Assembly (NCBI RefSeq): GCF_900114765.1
Contig: NZ_FOUD01000003.1
Coordinates: 124,001-188,000 of the forward strand
Length of the DNA: 64,000 nucleotides
Origin: Halopseudomonas pachastrellae
Lineage (GTDB): Bacteria; Pseudomonadota; Gammaproteobacteria; Pseudomonadales; Pseudomonadaceae
Direction of reading: 5' to 3'
Part shown: piece by piece, positions 53,449 through 62,705 of the stretch
Numbering within the stretch: the stretch's first letter is position 1
Layout: the number at the start of each line of letters is the position of its first letter
Notes under the pieces: model-generated
Seen by the model: the letters and a program-made list of their open reading frames with translations, nothing else
Told to the model about the DNA's origin: nothing
The model's database searches: none
Translations under genes and position numbers: made by a program

Positions 53449-53531
53449 CCGTTTGTTTCGCTCTGCTCATCATGGGGCGTCTGATGCCCGTTTGCACCAG
53501 TTAAGCGCATGCGGGCACAGGGCTCCGATTC

Positions 53532-53559
53532 GATTTACATGTCGAGGAGCATGTAAATC
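53532..53559. promoter_or_regulatory. inverted repeat in the MarR / isomerase divergent promoter
   Basis: GATTTACATG (53532-53541), spacer TCGAGGAG, CATGTAAATC (53550-53559), perfect 10-bp arms. The best operator candidate for the neighbouring MarR-like protein. Confidence 0.55.
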
Positions 53560-53640
53560 AGCAACATATGCAACTTTGCACATATATGGCATGGCACTTG
53601 CTTTGTTCTGCTCAGCTAATGATACGAGCGGAGAAGCAGC

Positions 53641-54510
53641 ATGCAATGCGATTTGTTCAAGACACTCTGGGGCCATCAGGGATCGTTCGAGAGTGCAGCC
53701 CTGTTGGCCAGCGCAGCAGGTTTCAGTGGCATCGAGGCACCTGCGCCCGAGCATGATGACCAGCGTACCGAGCTGGCACAAGTGCTGCGGCATCATGGCT
53801 TGAGCTACATCGCAGAGATCTGCACCGCCGGCAGCTATGTGCCGGACCGCCACGCTACCCCGGATGAGCACTTGCAGTCGTTGGAGCAGAAGATCCAGCG
53901 CAGCCTGCCGCTGGAGCCGGTGTTCTTCAATGTCATGGGCGGCTGCGATGCCTGGCCGCTGGATGTGCAGATCGACTTCTTTGGACGGGCACAGTCCCTG
54001 GCGGACCGGCTGGGCGTGCTCTGTTCCTTCGAGACCCATCGTGGCCGCTCTTTCTTCAACCCCTGGGTAACCCGTGATGTCCTGCGCGCCCTGCCCGAGC
54101 TGCGCATTACCTGCGACTTCAGCCACTGGGTGGTGGTTTGCGAGCGGCTGATGGACAGCGAGTGGGAAACCATCCTCGAAGTGGCCGAGCGCGCCCATCA
54201 CATCCATGCCCGTGTGGGGTATGACCAGGGTCCGCAGGTACCGCACCCTGCTGCGCCGGAGTACGCCGAGGCGCTGGCCTCGCATGAACGTTGCTGGCAG
54301 GCAATCTGGGCCTCGCAAGCGCGGCGTGGCTTCCAGCGCACCACCATGACCCCCGAATTTGGCCCAGATGGCTACCTGCATACCCTGCCCTTCACGCACC
54401 AGCCGGTGGCGGATCTGTGGCAGGTCAACAGCTGGATCGGCAAGCGCCAGCAAGACCAATTTTTGCGCTGGCTCGATGCTCAGCGCGCTGCTGCTGCAAT
54501 CGAGGAGTGA
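53641..54510 (+). CDS. sugar-phosphate isomerase/epimerase-like TIM-barrel protein
   Basis: 289 residues of the AP-endonuclease-2/xylose-isomerase-like fold. Metal-site segments are visible: FETHRGRS, CDFSHWVVV, AHHIHARVGYD with GPQVPHP, and MTPEFGPDGYL. These enzymes isomerise or epimerise sugars or related hydroxy-ketones. GGAG precedes the ATG. It is first of an operon with a desaturase-like enzyme and an ABC importer; a catabolic role is inferred. Confidence 0.82.
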   Translation: MQCDLFKTLWGHQGSFESAALLASAAGFSGIEAPAPEHDDQRTELAQVLRHHGLSYIAEICTAGSYVPDRHATPDEHLQSLEQKIQRSLPLEPVFFNVMGGCDAWPLDVQIDFFGRAQSLADRLGVLCSFETHRGRSFFNPWVTRDVLRALPELRITCDFSHWVVVCERLMDSEWETILEVAERAHHIHARVGYDQGPQVPHPAAPEYAEALASHERCWQAIWASQARRGFQRTTMTPEFGPDGYLHTLPFTHQPVADLWQVNSWIGKRQQDQFLRWLDAQRAAAAIEE

Positions 54511-54514
54511 ACTG

Positions 54515-55531
54515 ATGTCTGCTGCAAAAAGCATCTGGCGTGACGAGCAGGGCACGCTGCCCAACGTGCTGGCCATCGCGTATATCCTGCTGACTTATCT
54601 GGGCGGCTGGTACGCCATGTGGATGGCCACCTGGTGGAGCTGGCCCCTTGGTGTGTTGGCGGCTGCCCATGGCATGACCATCGCGGCCTATTTGCTGCAC
54701 GACTGCGGGCACAACGCGATCTTCCGCAAGGTCGAGCACAACACCCGACTGGGGCGCTGGTTGAACGTGATCGCCGGTGCCAACTACGGCACCTACGAAG
54801 ACGTGCGTTACAAGCATATGCGCCATCATGTTGATAATTGCGAGCCGCTGAGCTTTGACTATCGGGCCTGGCTGCTTGCTCGCCCGCGTCTGCACAAGCT
54901 GGTGCGTGCCCTGGAGTGGGCCTACATTCCGGCGGTAGAGCTGTTGATGCACGGCATGCTGATCGCCGCGCCCTTCTACATGCAGAGCAAGCGTGATCAA
55001 CGTGGCCGGGTCATCCGCGTGACGCTCGTGCGCGTCGCGCTGTTTGCTCTGGTGGCGTACCTGGCGCCACTGGCCGCGCTTGGCTATGTGCTTGCCTACT
55101 TGCTGTTCCTTACCTTTCTGCGCTTCATGGATTCATTCCAGCACAACTACGAAATCGTCTACACGCTGGATGAGTCCGGTCAGCCGGCGCCCTACAAGGG
55201 CAATCGTGAGTACGAAGAGGCCAACACCTACAGCAACCTGATCTCCCAGCGCTGGCCCTGGCTCAATCTGCTGGCGCTGAATTTTTCCTACCACAACGCG
55301 CATCACACCCGGCCAACCGTGGCCTGGCATCGGCTGCCGGCCTATCACAAGGAACTCTACGGTGAGGATTGCCCGCAGCTATTGAGCTTCTGGGGGCAGG
55401 TGAAGTGCTTTCACCGCCACCGCGTCGAGCGGGTGCTGGCTGAGGAGTACGGCACTGCTGATGTCCGCGAGACGGTGCGTAACGGCGAGGCTGTAGGCGT
55501 TAACGGTTTGTCATTCCTGACGGCGTTCTGA
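54515..55531 (+). CDS. membrane fatty-acid-desaturase-family diiron enzyme
   Basis: 338 residues with membrane spans and the three His boxes: HDCGH (62-66), HMRHH (101-105) and HNAHH (260-264). The start ATG 54515 follows GAGGAG; earlier frames are inside the isomerase. These diiron enzymes desaturate or hydroxylate acyl chains or related compounds. Its place between an isomerase and an SsuABC-like importer is odd for a lipid desaturase and suggests oxidation of an imported molecule. Confidence 0.85.
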   Translation: MSAAKSIWRDEQGTLPNVLAIAYILLTYLGGWYAMWMATWWSWPLGVLAAAHGMTIAAYLLHDCGHNAIFRKVEHNTRLGRWLNVIAGANYGTYEDVRYKHMRHHVDNCEPLSFDYRAWLLARPRLHKLVRALEWAYIPAVELLMHGMLIAAPFYMQSKRDQRGRVIRVTLVRVALFALVAYLAPLAALGYVLAYLLFLTFLRFMDSFQHNYEIVYTLDESGQPAPYKGNREYEEANTYSNLISQRWPWLNLLALNFSYHNAHHTRPTVAWHRLPAYHKELYGEDCPQLLSFWGQVKCFHRHRVERVLAEEYGTADVRETVRNGEAVGVNGLSFLTAF

Positions 55532-55540
55532 GAGGTGCTC

Positions 55541-56356
55541 ATGGGGCAATGGCTGATACGCGTTGGCGACCTGTTCGAGTTCAAGCAGCCGGTTGCGCCG
55601 AGCACGAAGGTGGTACTCGGGATTGCGGCCTGGTGTCTGCTGCTGCTTGGCTGGCATTGGGCTGCAACCTGGGGCGGCGAGGTGAGCCCGCTGTTCCCGG
55701 GGCCTTTGCAGGTGCTGGGGGCCTTGAGAGAGCTGTTCTTTGAGCGCGGCTTTGCCAGCGACGTGTGGAGCAGTCTGACGCGGATTGGCATCAGCTTTGC
55801 GCTGGCGGCGCTGATCGCTATTCCGCTGGGGGTGCTGATGGGGAGCTTTGCCTCGGTATCGGCGTTCTTCAATCCGCTGGTGTCTGCATTCCGCTATCTG
55901 CCGGCACCTGCGTTCATCCCGCTGCTGTTGATGTGGCTGGGCACCGGTGATGAACAGAAGATCGCCCTGCTGATGCTGGGGGTTATCTGGTTTTTGATCA
56001 CGCTGGTCAGCGATGTCACCAGCCAGGTGCCGCAAGACTTTATCGAGACCTCGAAAACCCTCGGCGGCTCCAAGCGCATTGTGCTGTGGACAGTGGTCGT
56101 GCGTTCGGCCTTGCCGGGCATTGTTGATACCTGCCGGCAAATGATGGCAGTGAGCTGGACCTATCTGGTGATCGCCGAGATCGTTGCCGCGACCGATGGC
56201 ATCGGGGCCATGATGATGCGCGCCCGGCGCTTTGTGCACGTGGACGAAATCATGGCCGGCATCGTGGTGATTGGCGTGCTTGGCCTGCTCTGCGATCTGG
56301 CGTTTCGGGCGTTGCACTGGTGGTGGTTTCCCTACCTGCGGCGGCGCGGTAATTAG
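55541..56356 (+). CDS. ABC importer permease (SsuC/TauC type)
   Basis: About 271 residues, 5-6 spans. The EAA-like loop region (FIETSKTLGGSKRIVLWTVV) and a Pro-rich end match SsuC-type permeases. ATG 55541 follows GAGAGG; the frame also has GTG 55535. It lies 9 bp after the desaturase gene. Confidence 0.87.
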   Translation: MGQWLIRVGDLFEFKQPVAPSTKVVLGIAAWCLLLLGWHWAATWGGEVSPLFPGPLQVLGALRELFFERGFASDVWSSLTRIGISFALAALIAIPLGVLMGSFASVSAFFNPLVSAFRYLPAPAFIPLLLMWLGTGDEQKIALLMLGVIWFLITLVSDVTSQVPQDFIETSKTLGGSKRIVLWTVVVRSALPGIVDTCRQMMAVSWTYLVIAEIVAATDGIGAMMMRARRFVHVDEIMAGIVVIGVLGLLCDLAFRALHWWWFPYLRRRGN

Positions 56357-56426
56357 GACCTGACGAGTGTGAGACCGGCAGGCCTGTTGGCGTTGCCGGA
56401 AGCGGTTAACCATGGGGAGAGACAAC

Positions 56427-57482
56427 ATGCAGTTGAGCAACTGGAGCAAAGCGTTCAAGGGGTGTGTGCTGGGCGCCGCGCTGATGGGGGCCGCCGGCGT
56501 CGTGCAGGCAGTCGAGAAGGTTAACGTGTCGCTGTTCTCCTGGCCGGGCTATGCCTTCTGGTATATCGCCAAGGAGAAGAATCTGGTGCCGGATCTGGAC
56601 CTGCAGATCAGCATCATTGAAGACCCGTACGAGAGCTTTGCACTGATGAGTGCAGGGCAGCTGGATGTGACTTCCAGCACCGTCGAGTACGGCCCTATCG
56701 CGGTCGACAAGGATGTGCCGGTTCGGCTGGTGACCTATACCAATCCGTCCTATGGCACCGACAAGATTATTCTCGCGCCGTCGATTTCATCGCCAAGCGA
56801 GTTGAAGGGCAAGAAGGTCGCCGTGCTGGAAGGCGGGCTGACGCAGATCTTCATGGGTATCTGGCTTGAGGAGAAAGGAGTCGGAATTGATGAGGTTGAG
56901 TTCGTCAACGTGATCATGGACGAGGCCGCAGGGGCCATGCTGGGCGGCACCGTCAGCGCGGCCGAGTTCTGGGAACCCTTCGGCAGTCAGGTACTGAAGA
57001 ACATGCCCGGCTCCCGCGTCATGGCCACCTCCAGCGAAGACAAGTGGATCAGTACCGCGCTGCTGGGCGACGGCATGTACATGAGCGAGGCCTTCCTCGA
57101 ACAGCGCCCGGAAGCGGCGGCGATGGCGATGGATGCTTACTTCAAAGCCGTGGAGTGGTGGAAGGCCAATCCGGAAGAAGGCAACCAGATCATTGCTGAT
57201 GCCATTCAGTTCCCGGTCGATGACGTTGAAATGGTCATCGGCGCCGACGGTGAGATTCTCAAGGGCGGGATCATGGTGTTTGATCGTGAGCAGGCCGGCC
57301 GCTTTATGGGGGTCGTCGAGGGTGAACTGCCGCTGGGCATGAAAAATGGCCAGATCGTCGAGCACTGGAACACTACCAACAGCTGGTGGCAGAAGTTCGG
57401 TCAGGTGGATGCGCTGCATGACTGGAGCACGGGCGTAAACCTGGAGCCGCTGCGCACGGTATTGCAGGCTGAGCAGCCATGA
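56427..57482 (+). CDS. ABC importer substrate-binding protein (NMT1/SsuA-like)
   Basis: 351 residues with a signal peptide (GCVLGAALMGAAGVVQA). The two-lobe binding fold is seen in VNVSLFSWPGYAFWYIAKEK and the mid-region SSTVEYGPIAVDKDVP. SsuA/NMT1-type proteins bind sulfonates, nitrate, hydroxymethylpyrimidine or similar. GGAG before the ATG supports start 56427. Confidence 0.87.
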   Translation: MQLSNWSKAFKGCVLGAALMGAAGVVQAVEKVNVSLFSWPGYAFWYIAKEKNLVPDLDLQISIIEDPYESFALMSAGQLDVTSSTVEYGPIAVDKDVPVRLVTYTNPSYGTDKIILAPSISSPSELKGKKVAVLEGGLTQIFMGIWLEEKGVGIDEVEFVNVIMDEAAGAMLGGTVSAAEFWEPFGSQVLKNMPGSRVMATSSEDKWISTALLGDGMYMSEAFLEQRPEAAAMAMDAYFKAVEWWKANPEEGNQIIADAIQFPVDDVEMVIGADGEILKGGIMVFDREQAGRFMGVVEGELPLGMKNGQIVEHWNTTNSWWQKFGQVDALHDWSTGVNLEPLRTVLQAEQP

Positions 57483-58291
57483 ACGCGGCAGTCGAGGCGG
57501 TTCCGCTCACGGTCGGGCAGGCGCTGCGAGTCAGCGAGCTGAGCAAGTCTTTTCGTGACCGCGGACGCGAGGTGCTGGCGGTAGATCGGGTGAGCTTTGA
57601 TGTTGCAGCTCATCAGGTCTGCATCCTGCTGGGGCCGTCCGGCTGCGGCAAGTCCACCGTGCTGCGCATGATGGCCGGGTTGGAGCGCCCCAGCAGTGGC
57701 GAGATCACACTGGCCGGTGAACCGGTGCGCGGGCCGCACCGGGATCGCGGCATGATCTTTCAGGGGTACACCTCGTTCCCCTGGTTGACCGTGCGCGAGA
57801 ACGTCGCCTACGGCCTGAAGATCAATGGCGATACGCTGGCGCTGCGTGAGGGCACGGTCGATTACTTTATCGACCGGGTCGGCCTGCGGCGCTTCGCTGA
57901 TGCCTACCCGCACGAGCTGTCCGGTGGCATGCGCCAGCGCGTGGCGCTGGCCCGTGCGCTGGCCAATGCGCCCAAGGTGCTGCTGATGGACGAGCCCTTT
58001 GGTGCGCTGGACGCCGAAACCCGCTGGCAGATGCAGGAGCTGCTGCTGGATGTGGTGCGCAAGGAGCGCATGACGGTCGTCATGGTCACCCACGATGTAG
58101 AGGAAGGACTGCTGCTGGGTGATCGCATCGTGTTCATGTCACGCCATCCTGGGCGCGTGCGCAGCCTGTTGCAGCCGCCCTTCAAGGCCGATGGCAGCAT
58201 CTCGACTCGCGAGGCCCTGCGCTCGCACCCGCAGTACGCGCAGATGGAGCAGCAGATTCTGGGCATGATGCGTGATGAGGGCAGTCACTAG
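57479..58291 (+). CDS. ABC importer ATPase (SsuB/TauB type)
   Basis: 270 residues: Walker A LGPSGCGKST, signature LSGGMRQRVALARAL, Walker B VLLMDEPFGALD and the switch His in MVTHDVEEG. The ATG overlaps the binding-protein stop (ATGA). It completes the importer; the order permease, binding protein, ATPase is complete. Confidence 0.93.
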   Translation: MNAAVEAVPLTVGQALRVSELSKSFRDRGREVLAVDRVSFDVAAHQVCILLGPSGCGKSTVLRMMAGLERPSSGEITLAGEPVRGPHRDRGMIFQGYTSFPWLTVRENVAYGLKINGDTLALREGTVDYFIDRVGLRRFADAYPHELSGGMRQRVALARALANAPKVLLMDEPFGALDAETRWQMQELLLDVVRKERMTVVMVTHDVEEGLLLGDRIVFMSRHPGRVRSLLQPPFKADGSISTREALRSHPQYAQMEQQILGMMRDEGSH

Positions 58292-58522
58292 GACGCATGC
58301 AGTAGCATGTGCGATCCGCTGTCGTTGGCAGCCGGGCCGCAGCCCGGCTTGCCTTTAATTTTTGCTGGCGTATGGTGGGGCAGTCTTTGTGATTCTGCTG
58401 GAGCCGTGCGCGTGCCCTTCGTTGTCAGCACCCATGCTGTCGCCTTCCTGATCTGAGCCGGGGCGGTTCGTCCGTACCCGGCCTGCGTGTCTATCCCCTT
58501 TTCTGTTGTTGGAGATGTCGAG

Positions 58523-58867
58523 ATGGTATTTGCCATGGTCGGGGCAGGTGCGCGCCTGCGTGGTGCGGCGGGCAGCTGGATGATTGGGCCGCACGAGTTG
58601 GCCAGTGTGATCGGTAAGCTGGAGTTGCTGGCGCGCGCCGGCAGCGATGATCGGGCGCGGCTCGGGAGTGAGCTGGAGTTGCTGGATTTGCAGAGCCAGG
58701 AGCTGCTGCGCCTGCGGCTGGTGGATCGCCGCAGGCTTAGCTGCGAGGTGTCGATCTTCTCGCCGCTGGGCGCACGCCTGCTGGCCGCGCGCCCGGGTGA
58801 GGTAGTCAGCCCGCGTTGTGTGGGGCGGGGGTATCGGTTGCTGGTGGTGGCCGTGTTGTCTCAGTAA
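58523..58867 (+). CDS. GreA/GreB C-terminal-domain-like small protein
   Basis: 114 residues. SELELLDLQSQELLRLRLVD and VSIFSPLGARLLAARPGEVV match the FKBP-like C-terminal domain of GreA/GreB and Rnk-type proteins. The N-terminal coiled-coil finger needed to enter RNA polymerase is missing. GGAG precedes ATG 58523. The stop overlaps the convergent globin end by 7 nt. It might bind RNA polymerase as a Rnk-like factor; function is inferred. Confidence 0.65.
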   Translation: MVFAMVGAGARLRGAAGSWMIGPHELASVIGKLELLARAGSDDRARLGSELELLDLQSQELLRLRLVDRRRLSCEVSIFSPLGARLLAARPGEVVSPRCVGRGYRLLVVAVLSQ

Positions 58868-59253
58868 CCGGCCTGAATCACCTCGACACCCTTGTTCAGC
58901 ACCTCGCGCCAGGCGCGTGCGGTCTCTGCGTTGGCCTGCTTGTCGTGCTGCTCCACGGTGCGAATCAGCGCGTCGATCCAGTGGGTGTAGAGGTGCGGCT
59001 GGATGTCGAGCTTGTCACGCGAGTGCGACCTGGCCAATGCCTGCAGTTTGGTGGGTGGCAGGCCACGGGAGAACAGCACCAGATTAAGGATGCCCTGGCG
59101 CAGCAGCAGCTTCTGCGCGGGCATGTCGGTGTTGGTGAACTTGGCACGCACCTCGGGCGAACTTTGCAGGAAGCGCTGGTAAAAGTCGTCGAAAAACGTG
59201 GCAGAGGCGCAGCAGCGGCCGTAGCTCTGCATGACGATGTCGGGGGCGTTCAT
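58861..59253 (-). CDS. bacterial single-domain globin
   Basis: 130 residues. A helical haem pocket with FFDDFYQRFLQSSPEVRAKF and LLLRQGILNLVLF is as in single-domain globins. The proximal His is probably the one in ALARSHSRDKLDIQPHLY. It could bind O2 or NO. No neighbouring sensor or output domain. Confidence 0.8.
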   Translation of the reverse strand: MNAPDIVMQSYGRCCASATFFDDFYQRFLQSSPEVRAKFTNTDMPAQKLLLRQGILNLVLFSRGLPPTKLQALARSHSRDKLDIQPHLYTHWIDALIRTVEQHDKQANAETARAWREVLNKGVEVIQAGY

Positions 59254-59554
59254 GGCGGGTCCTCAGGTGCGGCAGGGTGACGCGGGGCGCAGAGTGTAGC
59301 AGGTTCTGCAACACCGCTCGCTGCTGGCAATGTGCCCTTTTGCCGCTCTAGGACGCGGGTTGTAGTCCGACCGCTCTAACCCGCGCCCTGACGCACTCGT
59401 CAATACGCCTAAAGTTGAAAGCGCTCCATCTAGTCGGCTACCAGTTCGACAAAGCCTGGCCGTCGCCGCAGAGCCTGCGGACGGGCGACGGTCAGGGGGA
59501 GATGGGGGGCTGCGTTGTGGGCGGCTCAGGGCGAGGCGCCGGCAGCCCCTTGAA
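59254..59554. other. intergenic region, globin to deaminase
   Basis: No gene. It holds one inverted repeat, CGCGGGTT (59354-59361) with AACCCGCG (59378-59385), separated by 16 bases, of possible terminator or repeat nature. Nothing else stands out. Confidence 0.5.
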
Positions 59555-60037
59555 TCAGTCTTTCCAGAAGTCTTCGTGGACGCGGATGGACTCTTCTTCC
59601 AGCAGCGGGCCAACGACGTCGACCTTGCGCTGGCCAGCCTCGAATACCGTGCGGCATGGCAGATCCAGCGTCGGGTTTTCCGGGTGGTTGCCGGTCATGT
59701 CTTTAAGGCGCTTTTCGCTGGCGCCGTAGACCACGCGACCCACGCCGGCCCAGTACACCGCGCCGGAGCACATGGCGCAGGGTTCGGCGCTGGTGTACAT
59801 GGTGCAGCCGGCCAGTACGTCCTGGCTGTAGGTGGTGTTGGCGCGGGTCATCAGTACCCGCTCGGCATGGCCGGTCATGTCGTGATCGGGCAGAAAGGCG
59901 TTCAGTTGTTCCATCAGCACGGTACCGTCGGCGTCGACCAGAATGGCCGCGAACGGGTGGATGCCTTGCTTGCCGGCTTCTTCAGCCAGCCGGAAGCTTT
60001 CACGCAGAAAGTGGATATCGCGTTCGGTATGACTCAC
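59555..60037 (-). CDS. nucleoside/nucleobase deaminase (CMP/dCMP deaminase fold)
   Basis: 160 residues. The zinc site is intact: HAE in MTGHAERVLM and PCAMC in SAEPCAMCSGAVYW. The fold is that of cytidine/guanine/tRNA-adenosine deaminases; the acidic C-terminal end (EEESIRVHEDFWKD) is as in small bacterial guanine- or cytosine-type deaminases. The start is GTG with AAGGA. It is the last gene of an operon with an NMT1-like ABC importer, which suggests that an imported base is deaminated. Confidence 0.85.
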   Translation of the reverse strand: MSHTERDIHFLRESFRLAEEAGKQGIHPFAAILVDADGTVLMEQLNAFLPDHDMTGHAERVLMTRANTTYSQDVLAGCTMYTSAEPCAMCSGAVYWAGVGRVVYGASEKRLKDMTGNHPENPTLDLPCRTVFEAGQRKVDVVGPLLEEESIRVHEDFWKD

Positions 60038-60094
60038 AAAAGTGTCCTTGCTTACAGCTTGAGGTCCGGCGGCGCGCAGGCCGCCGGTAAGGGG

Positions 60095-60886
60095 TTACTT
60101 CTTCTTCGGCAGACTCCAGGCGAAGAAGATCTGTTGGGTCCATTGCACCGACTTGAACAGCAGCAGGCTGACAATGGCGAGGAAGAACAGTCCGGCAAAG
60201 GCCTGCGGAATCTTGAAGAACGAGGTCGAGAACTGGATGAAGTAGCCCAGCCCTTCTTCTGCCGCGACGAACTCCGCCACCACCGCACCGATGATCGCCA
60301 GGGTAATTGCCACCTTGAGGCCGCTGAAAATGTGCGGGATCGCGTAGGGAATGCGGATCTGCCAGGTTTCCCGGCGGGTCGGCGCATCCAGCGAGCGGCT
60401 CAGCTCGATCAACTCGGCCGGCGTCTCGTTGATCCCTGTTGCGGTCGAGACCACCAGCGGGAAGAAGGTCAGCAGGCAGGTGATCAGCACCCGTGACGGA
60501 TCGTCCGAGCCCATCATCACGATGATCAGCGGCGCAACGGCAACCACCGGAGTGGATTGCACGACTACCAGCATCGGGTACAGGGTGCGTGAGAGAAACT
60601 CCGAGCGCATCATCGCAATGGCCAGCGGAATGCTGATCACGATCGACAGCGCAAAGCCCATCAGCGCCACCCGCAGGGTAGCCCACAGGTGCATCATCCA
60701 GCGGCTGAACTCGACGTCGAAGAACGCCTTGCCGATCTCGCTCGGCGCCGGCAGCACGTAGGTCGGCAGCTCAAACACGCGGCAGACCAGCTCCCAGAGT
60801 ACGATCAGGCCGATAAAGAACAGCCACGGCGACAGGTTCAACAGCAGCGCGCGACGCGCTGCGGCGTCAGTGGGCTTCTGGCTCAT
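60095..60886 (-). CDS. ABC importer permease
   Basis: 263 residues, about 6 spans with the EAA-like loop (ELIELSRSLDAPTRRETWQI). BPD_transp_1 family. It overlaps the ATPase by 20 nt. Confidence 0.87.
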   Translation of the reverse strand: MSQKPTDAAARRALLLNLSPWLFFIGLIVLWELVCRVFELPTYVLPAPSEIGKAFFDVEFSRWMMHLWATLRVALMGFALSIVISIPLAIAMMRSEFLSRTLYPMLVVVQSTPVVAVAPLIIVMMGSDDPSRVLITCLLTFFPLVVSTATGINETPAELIELSRSLDAPTRRETWQIRIPYAIPHIFSGLKVAITLAIIGAVVAEFVAAEEGLGYFIQFSTSFFKIPQAFAGLFFLAIVSLLLFKSVQWTQQIFFAWSLPKKK

Positions 60887-61652
60887 AGATATGCTTCCTT
60901 ATGCGGTCAGTCAGCTCACTGAAACGGGCATGCTTGATGGTGTCCGAGCTACGCGGGCGGGGCAGATCGACTTCGATCAGGTCCAGCACGCTGCCCGGGC
61001 GTTTGCTCATCACCAGTACGCGGTCGGCGAGCAGCACTGCCTCGGAGATCGAGTGGGTGATAAACAGCACGGTTTTTGGATTTTCATCCCAGATTTTCAG
61101 CAGATCGAAGCCGATCTGCTCACGGGTCATGGCATCCAGTGCCGAGAACGGCTCGTCCATCAGCAGAATATCGGGGTTGAGCAGCAGCGCACGGACAATA
61201 CCGACCCGTTGCTGCATACCGCCGGACAGTTCATCCGGCATCTTCTCGGCAAAGGCTTCCAGCCCTGCCATGGCCAGCAGTTCATCGGCGCGCTTTTCAT
61301 CGGCGGCGCCATAGCGGCCAAATTTATGCTTGAGCGGAAACAGCACATTCTTGCGAACGGTCAGCCACGGCAGCAGGGTCGGCTTTTGAAACACGATGCC
61401 AACGTCGTCACGGGGGCCGTTTACCTGCTTACCGAATACGCTGACCTCGCCGTCGCTTGGAATCAGCAGGCCCGAGACCATCCGCAGCAAGGTGGACTTG
61501 CCGCAGCCGGAGGGGCCGACCACCGCCACAAACTCGTGGCGATGGATGTCGAGGTCGATGCCTTGCACCGCCATCGGACTGCCGGGCGTGGGATCGTAAC
61601 GATGCCCAACGCCGGTCATCCGCACGAAAGCGCGTTCGCTAGTGTGCTCCAT
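60867..61652 (-). CDS. ABC importer ATPase
   Basis: 261 residues: Walker A GPSGCGKST, signature LSGGMQQRVGIVRALL, Walker B ILLMDEPFSALD and ITHSISEAV. It is SsuB/ThiZ-like. It lies 3 bp from the binding-protein gene. Confidence 0.92.
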   Translation of the reverse strand: MEHTSERAFVRMTGVGHRYDPTPGSPMAVQGIDLDIHRHEFVAVVGPSGCGKSTLLRMVSGLLIPSDGEVSVFGKQVNGPRDDVGIVFQKPTLLPWLTVRKNVLFPLKHKFGRYGAADEKRADELLAMAGLEAFAEKMPDELSGGMQQRVGIVRALLLNPDILLMDEPFSALDAMTREQIGFDLLKIWDENPKTVLFITHSISEAVLLADRVLVMSKRPGSVLDLIEVDLPRPRSSDTIKHARFSELTDRIRKHIYEPEAH

Positions 61653-61655
61653 GGG

Positions 61656-62651
61656 TTACTCCGCTACCGGCATGAAGTCGCGATTGACAATGGTTTCCGG
61701 GTCCAGGGAGTCCACGCTCAGTTCATTGGCGCGGGCAACCCAGTCCCAGGTGGTGGCGATACGCTCGGGTGTCATGGCGCCCAGACCGTCCGCTTCGCTG
61801 ATCTCGTTGAAGGTCAGCGGCATGGAGTCGCCGATCTGCGCGGTGGCAACCGCAGCGTCCACTTCCGGCACCATGGTGTGCAGGTCGGCAGCAGCCAGTT
61901 CCGGATGCTCGTGGGTGAAGCGAACCGACCTGTCAAAGGCGCGCATAAAGCGCTTGGCCACATCCGGGCGCTCGGTCAGGAACCTGTCGGCAGCGACCAC
62001 GGCAGAGCTGTACAGCGACAGGCCGGCGTCGGACCAGCGGATCACGTTGATGTCTTTGCCAGCGGCCGCAGCCTGCTGCTTGAACAGCGCGATGTTGGTG
62101 ACCCAGGCGATGATGGCGTCGGTGTTGCCGGTGACCAGCATCGGGCCCAGCGCGCCCGGATCAGACTTGGTCAGGCTGACGGCGTCGCCCGGCATGTCGT
62201 TGGCTTCCAGCACCAGTGGCAGGAAAGCGTTGGAGGAGGTGAACGGTGAGGTCGCGACTTTTTTGCCGGCGATGTCGCTGAAGCTCTCGATGCCGGAGTC
62301 AGACAGCGAGAAGAAGGCGTGCGGGCCCTGGTTGAAGATCATGTAAACGGCGCTGACCGGCACGGTGTCCTGCGCGCGGGCGGCCATCAGGGCGCCGATG
62401 TCGGCACTGCCGATGTCAGCCTGACCGGTGGCGATCTTGGTGATGGCGTCGGTGGAGCCACGGCCGCTGGCCACGGTGACTTCCAGCCCTTCGTCGGCGA
62501 AGAAGCCCTGCTGGATACCGGCATAGACCGGGGCCTTGTCGCCACCCGGCAGCCAGTCCAGCTGATAGGTAACTTTGTCGGCTGCTGCAGCAAACCCGCT
62601 GGCGGACATGGCGATGACCATCGCCAATACGCCGGACGCTTTCTTCAACAT
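61656..62651 (-). CDS. ABC importer substrate-binding protein (NMT1/THI5-like)
   Basis: 331 residues with a signal peptide (VLAMVIAMSASGFAAA, then ADKVTYQLDWL). NMT1/ThiY-like: DWLPGGDKAPVYAGIQQGFF and VASGRGSTDAITKIATGQ. Such proteins bind pyrimidine or purine precursors and related compounds. First gene of the operon; a RutR-like palindrome lies about 40 bp upstream. Confidence 0.87.
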   Translation of the reverse strand: MLKKASGVLAMVIAMSASGFAAAADKVTYQLDWLPGGDKAPVYAGIQQGFFADEGLEVTVASGRGSTDAITKIATGQADIGSADIGALMAARAQDTVPVSAVYMIFNQGPHAFFSLSDSGIESFSDIAGKKVATSPFTSSNAFLPLVLEANDMPGDAVSLTKSDPGALGPMLVTGNTDAIIAWVTNIALFKQQAAAAGKDINVIRWSDAGLSLYSSAVVAADRFLTERPDVAKRFMRAFDRSVRFTHEHPELAAADLHTMVPEVDAAVATAQIGDSMPLTFNEISEADGLGAMTPERIATTWDWVARANELSVDSLDPETIVNRDFMPVAE

Positions 62652-62689
62652 AGGTAACTCTCCAGTGTGATGTGCTTGGCTTTTTTATC

Positions 62690-62705
62690 CTGACCAGTTG
62701 GGCAG
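62690..62705. promoter_or_regulatory. RutR-like palindrome upstream of the deaminase/ABC operon
   Basis: CTGACCAGTTGGGCAG has arms CTGACCA and TGGGCAG, six of seven matching as inverted, around GT. It resembles TTGACCA-NN-TGGTCAA and the 8155-8170 site, sharing its GTTGG core. Confidence 0.4.
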
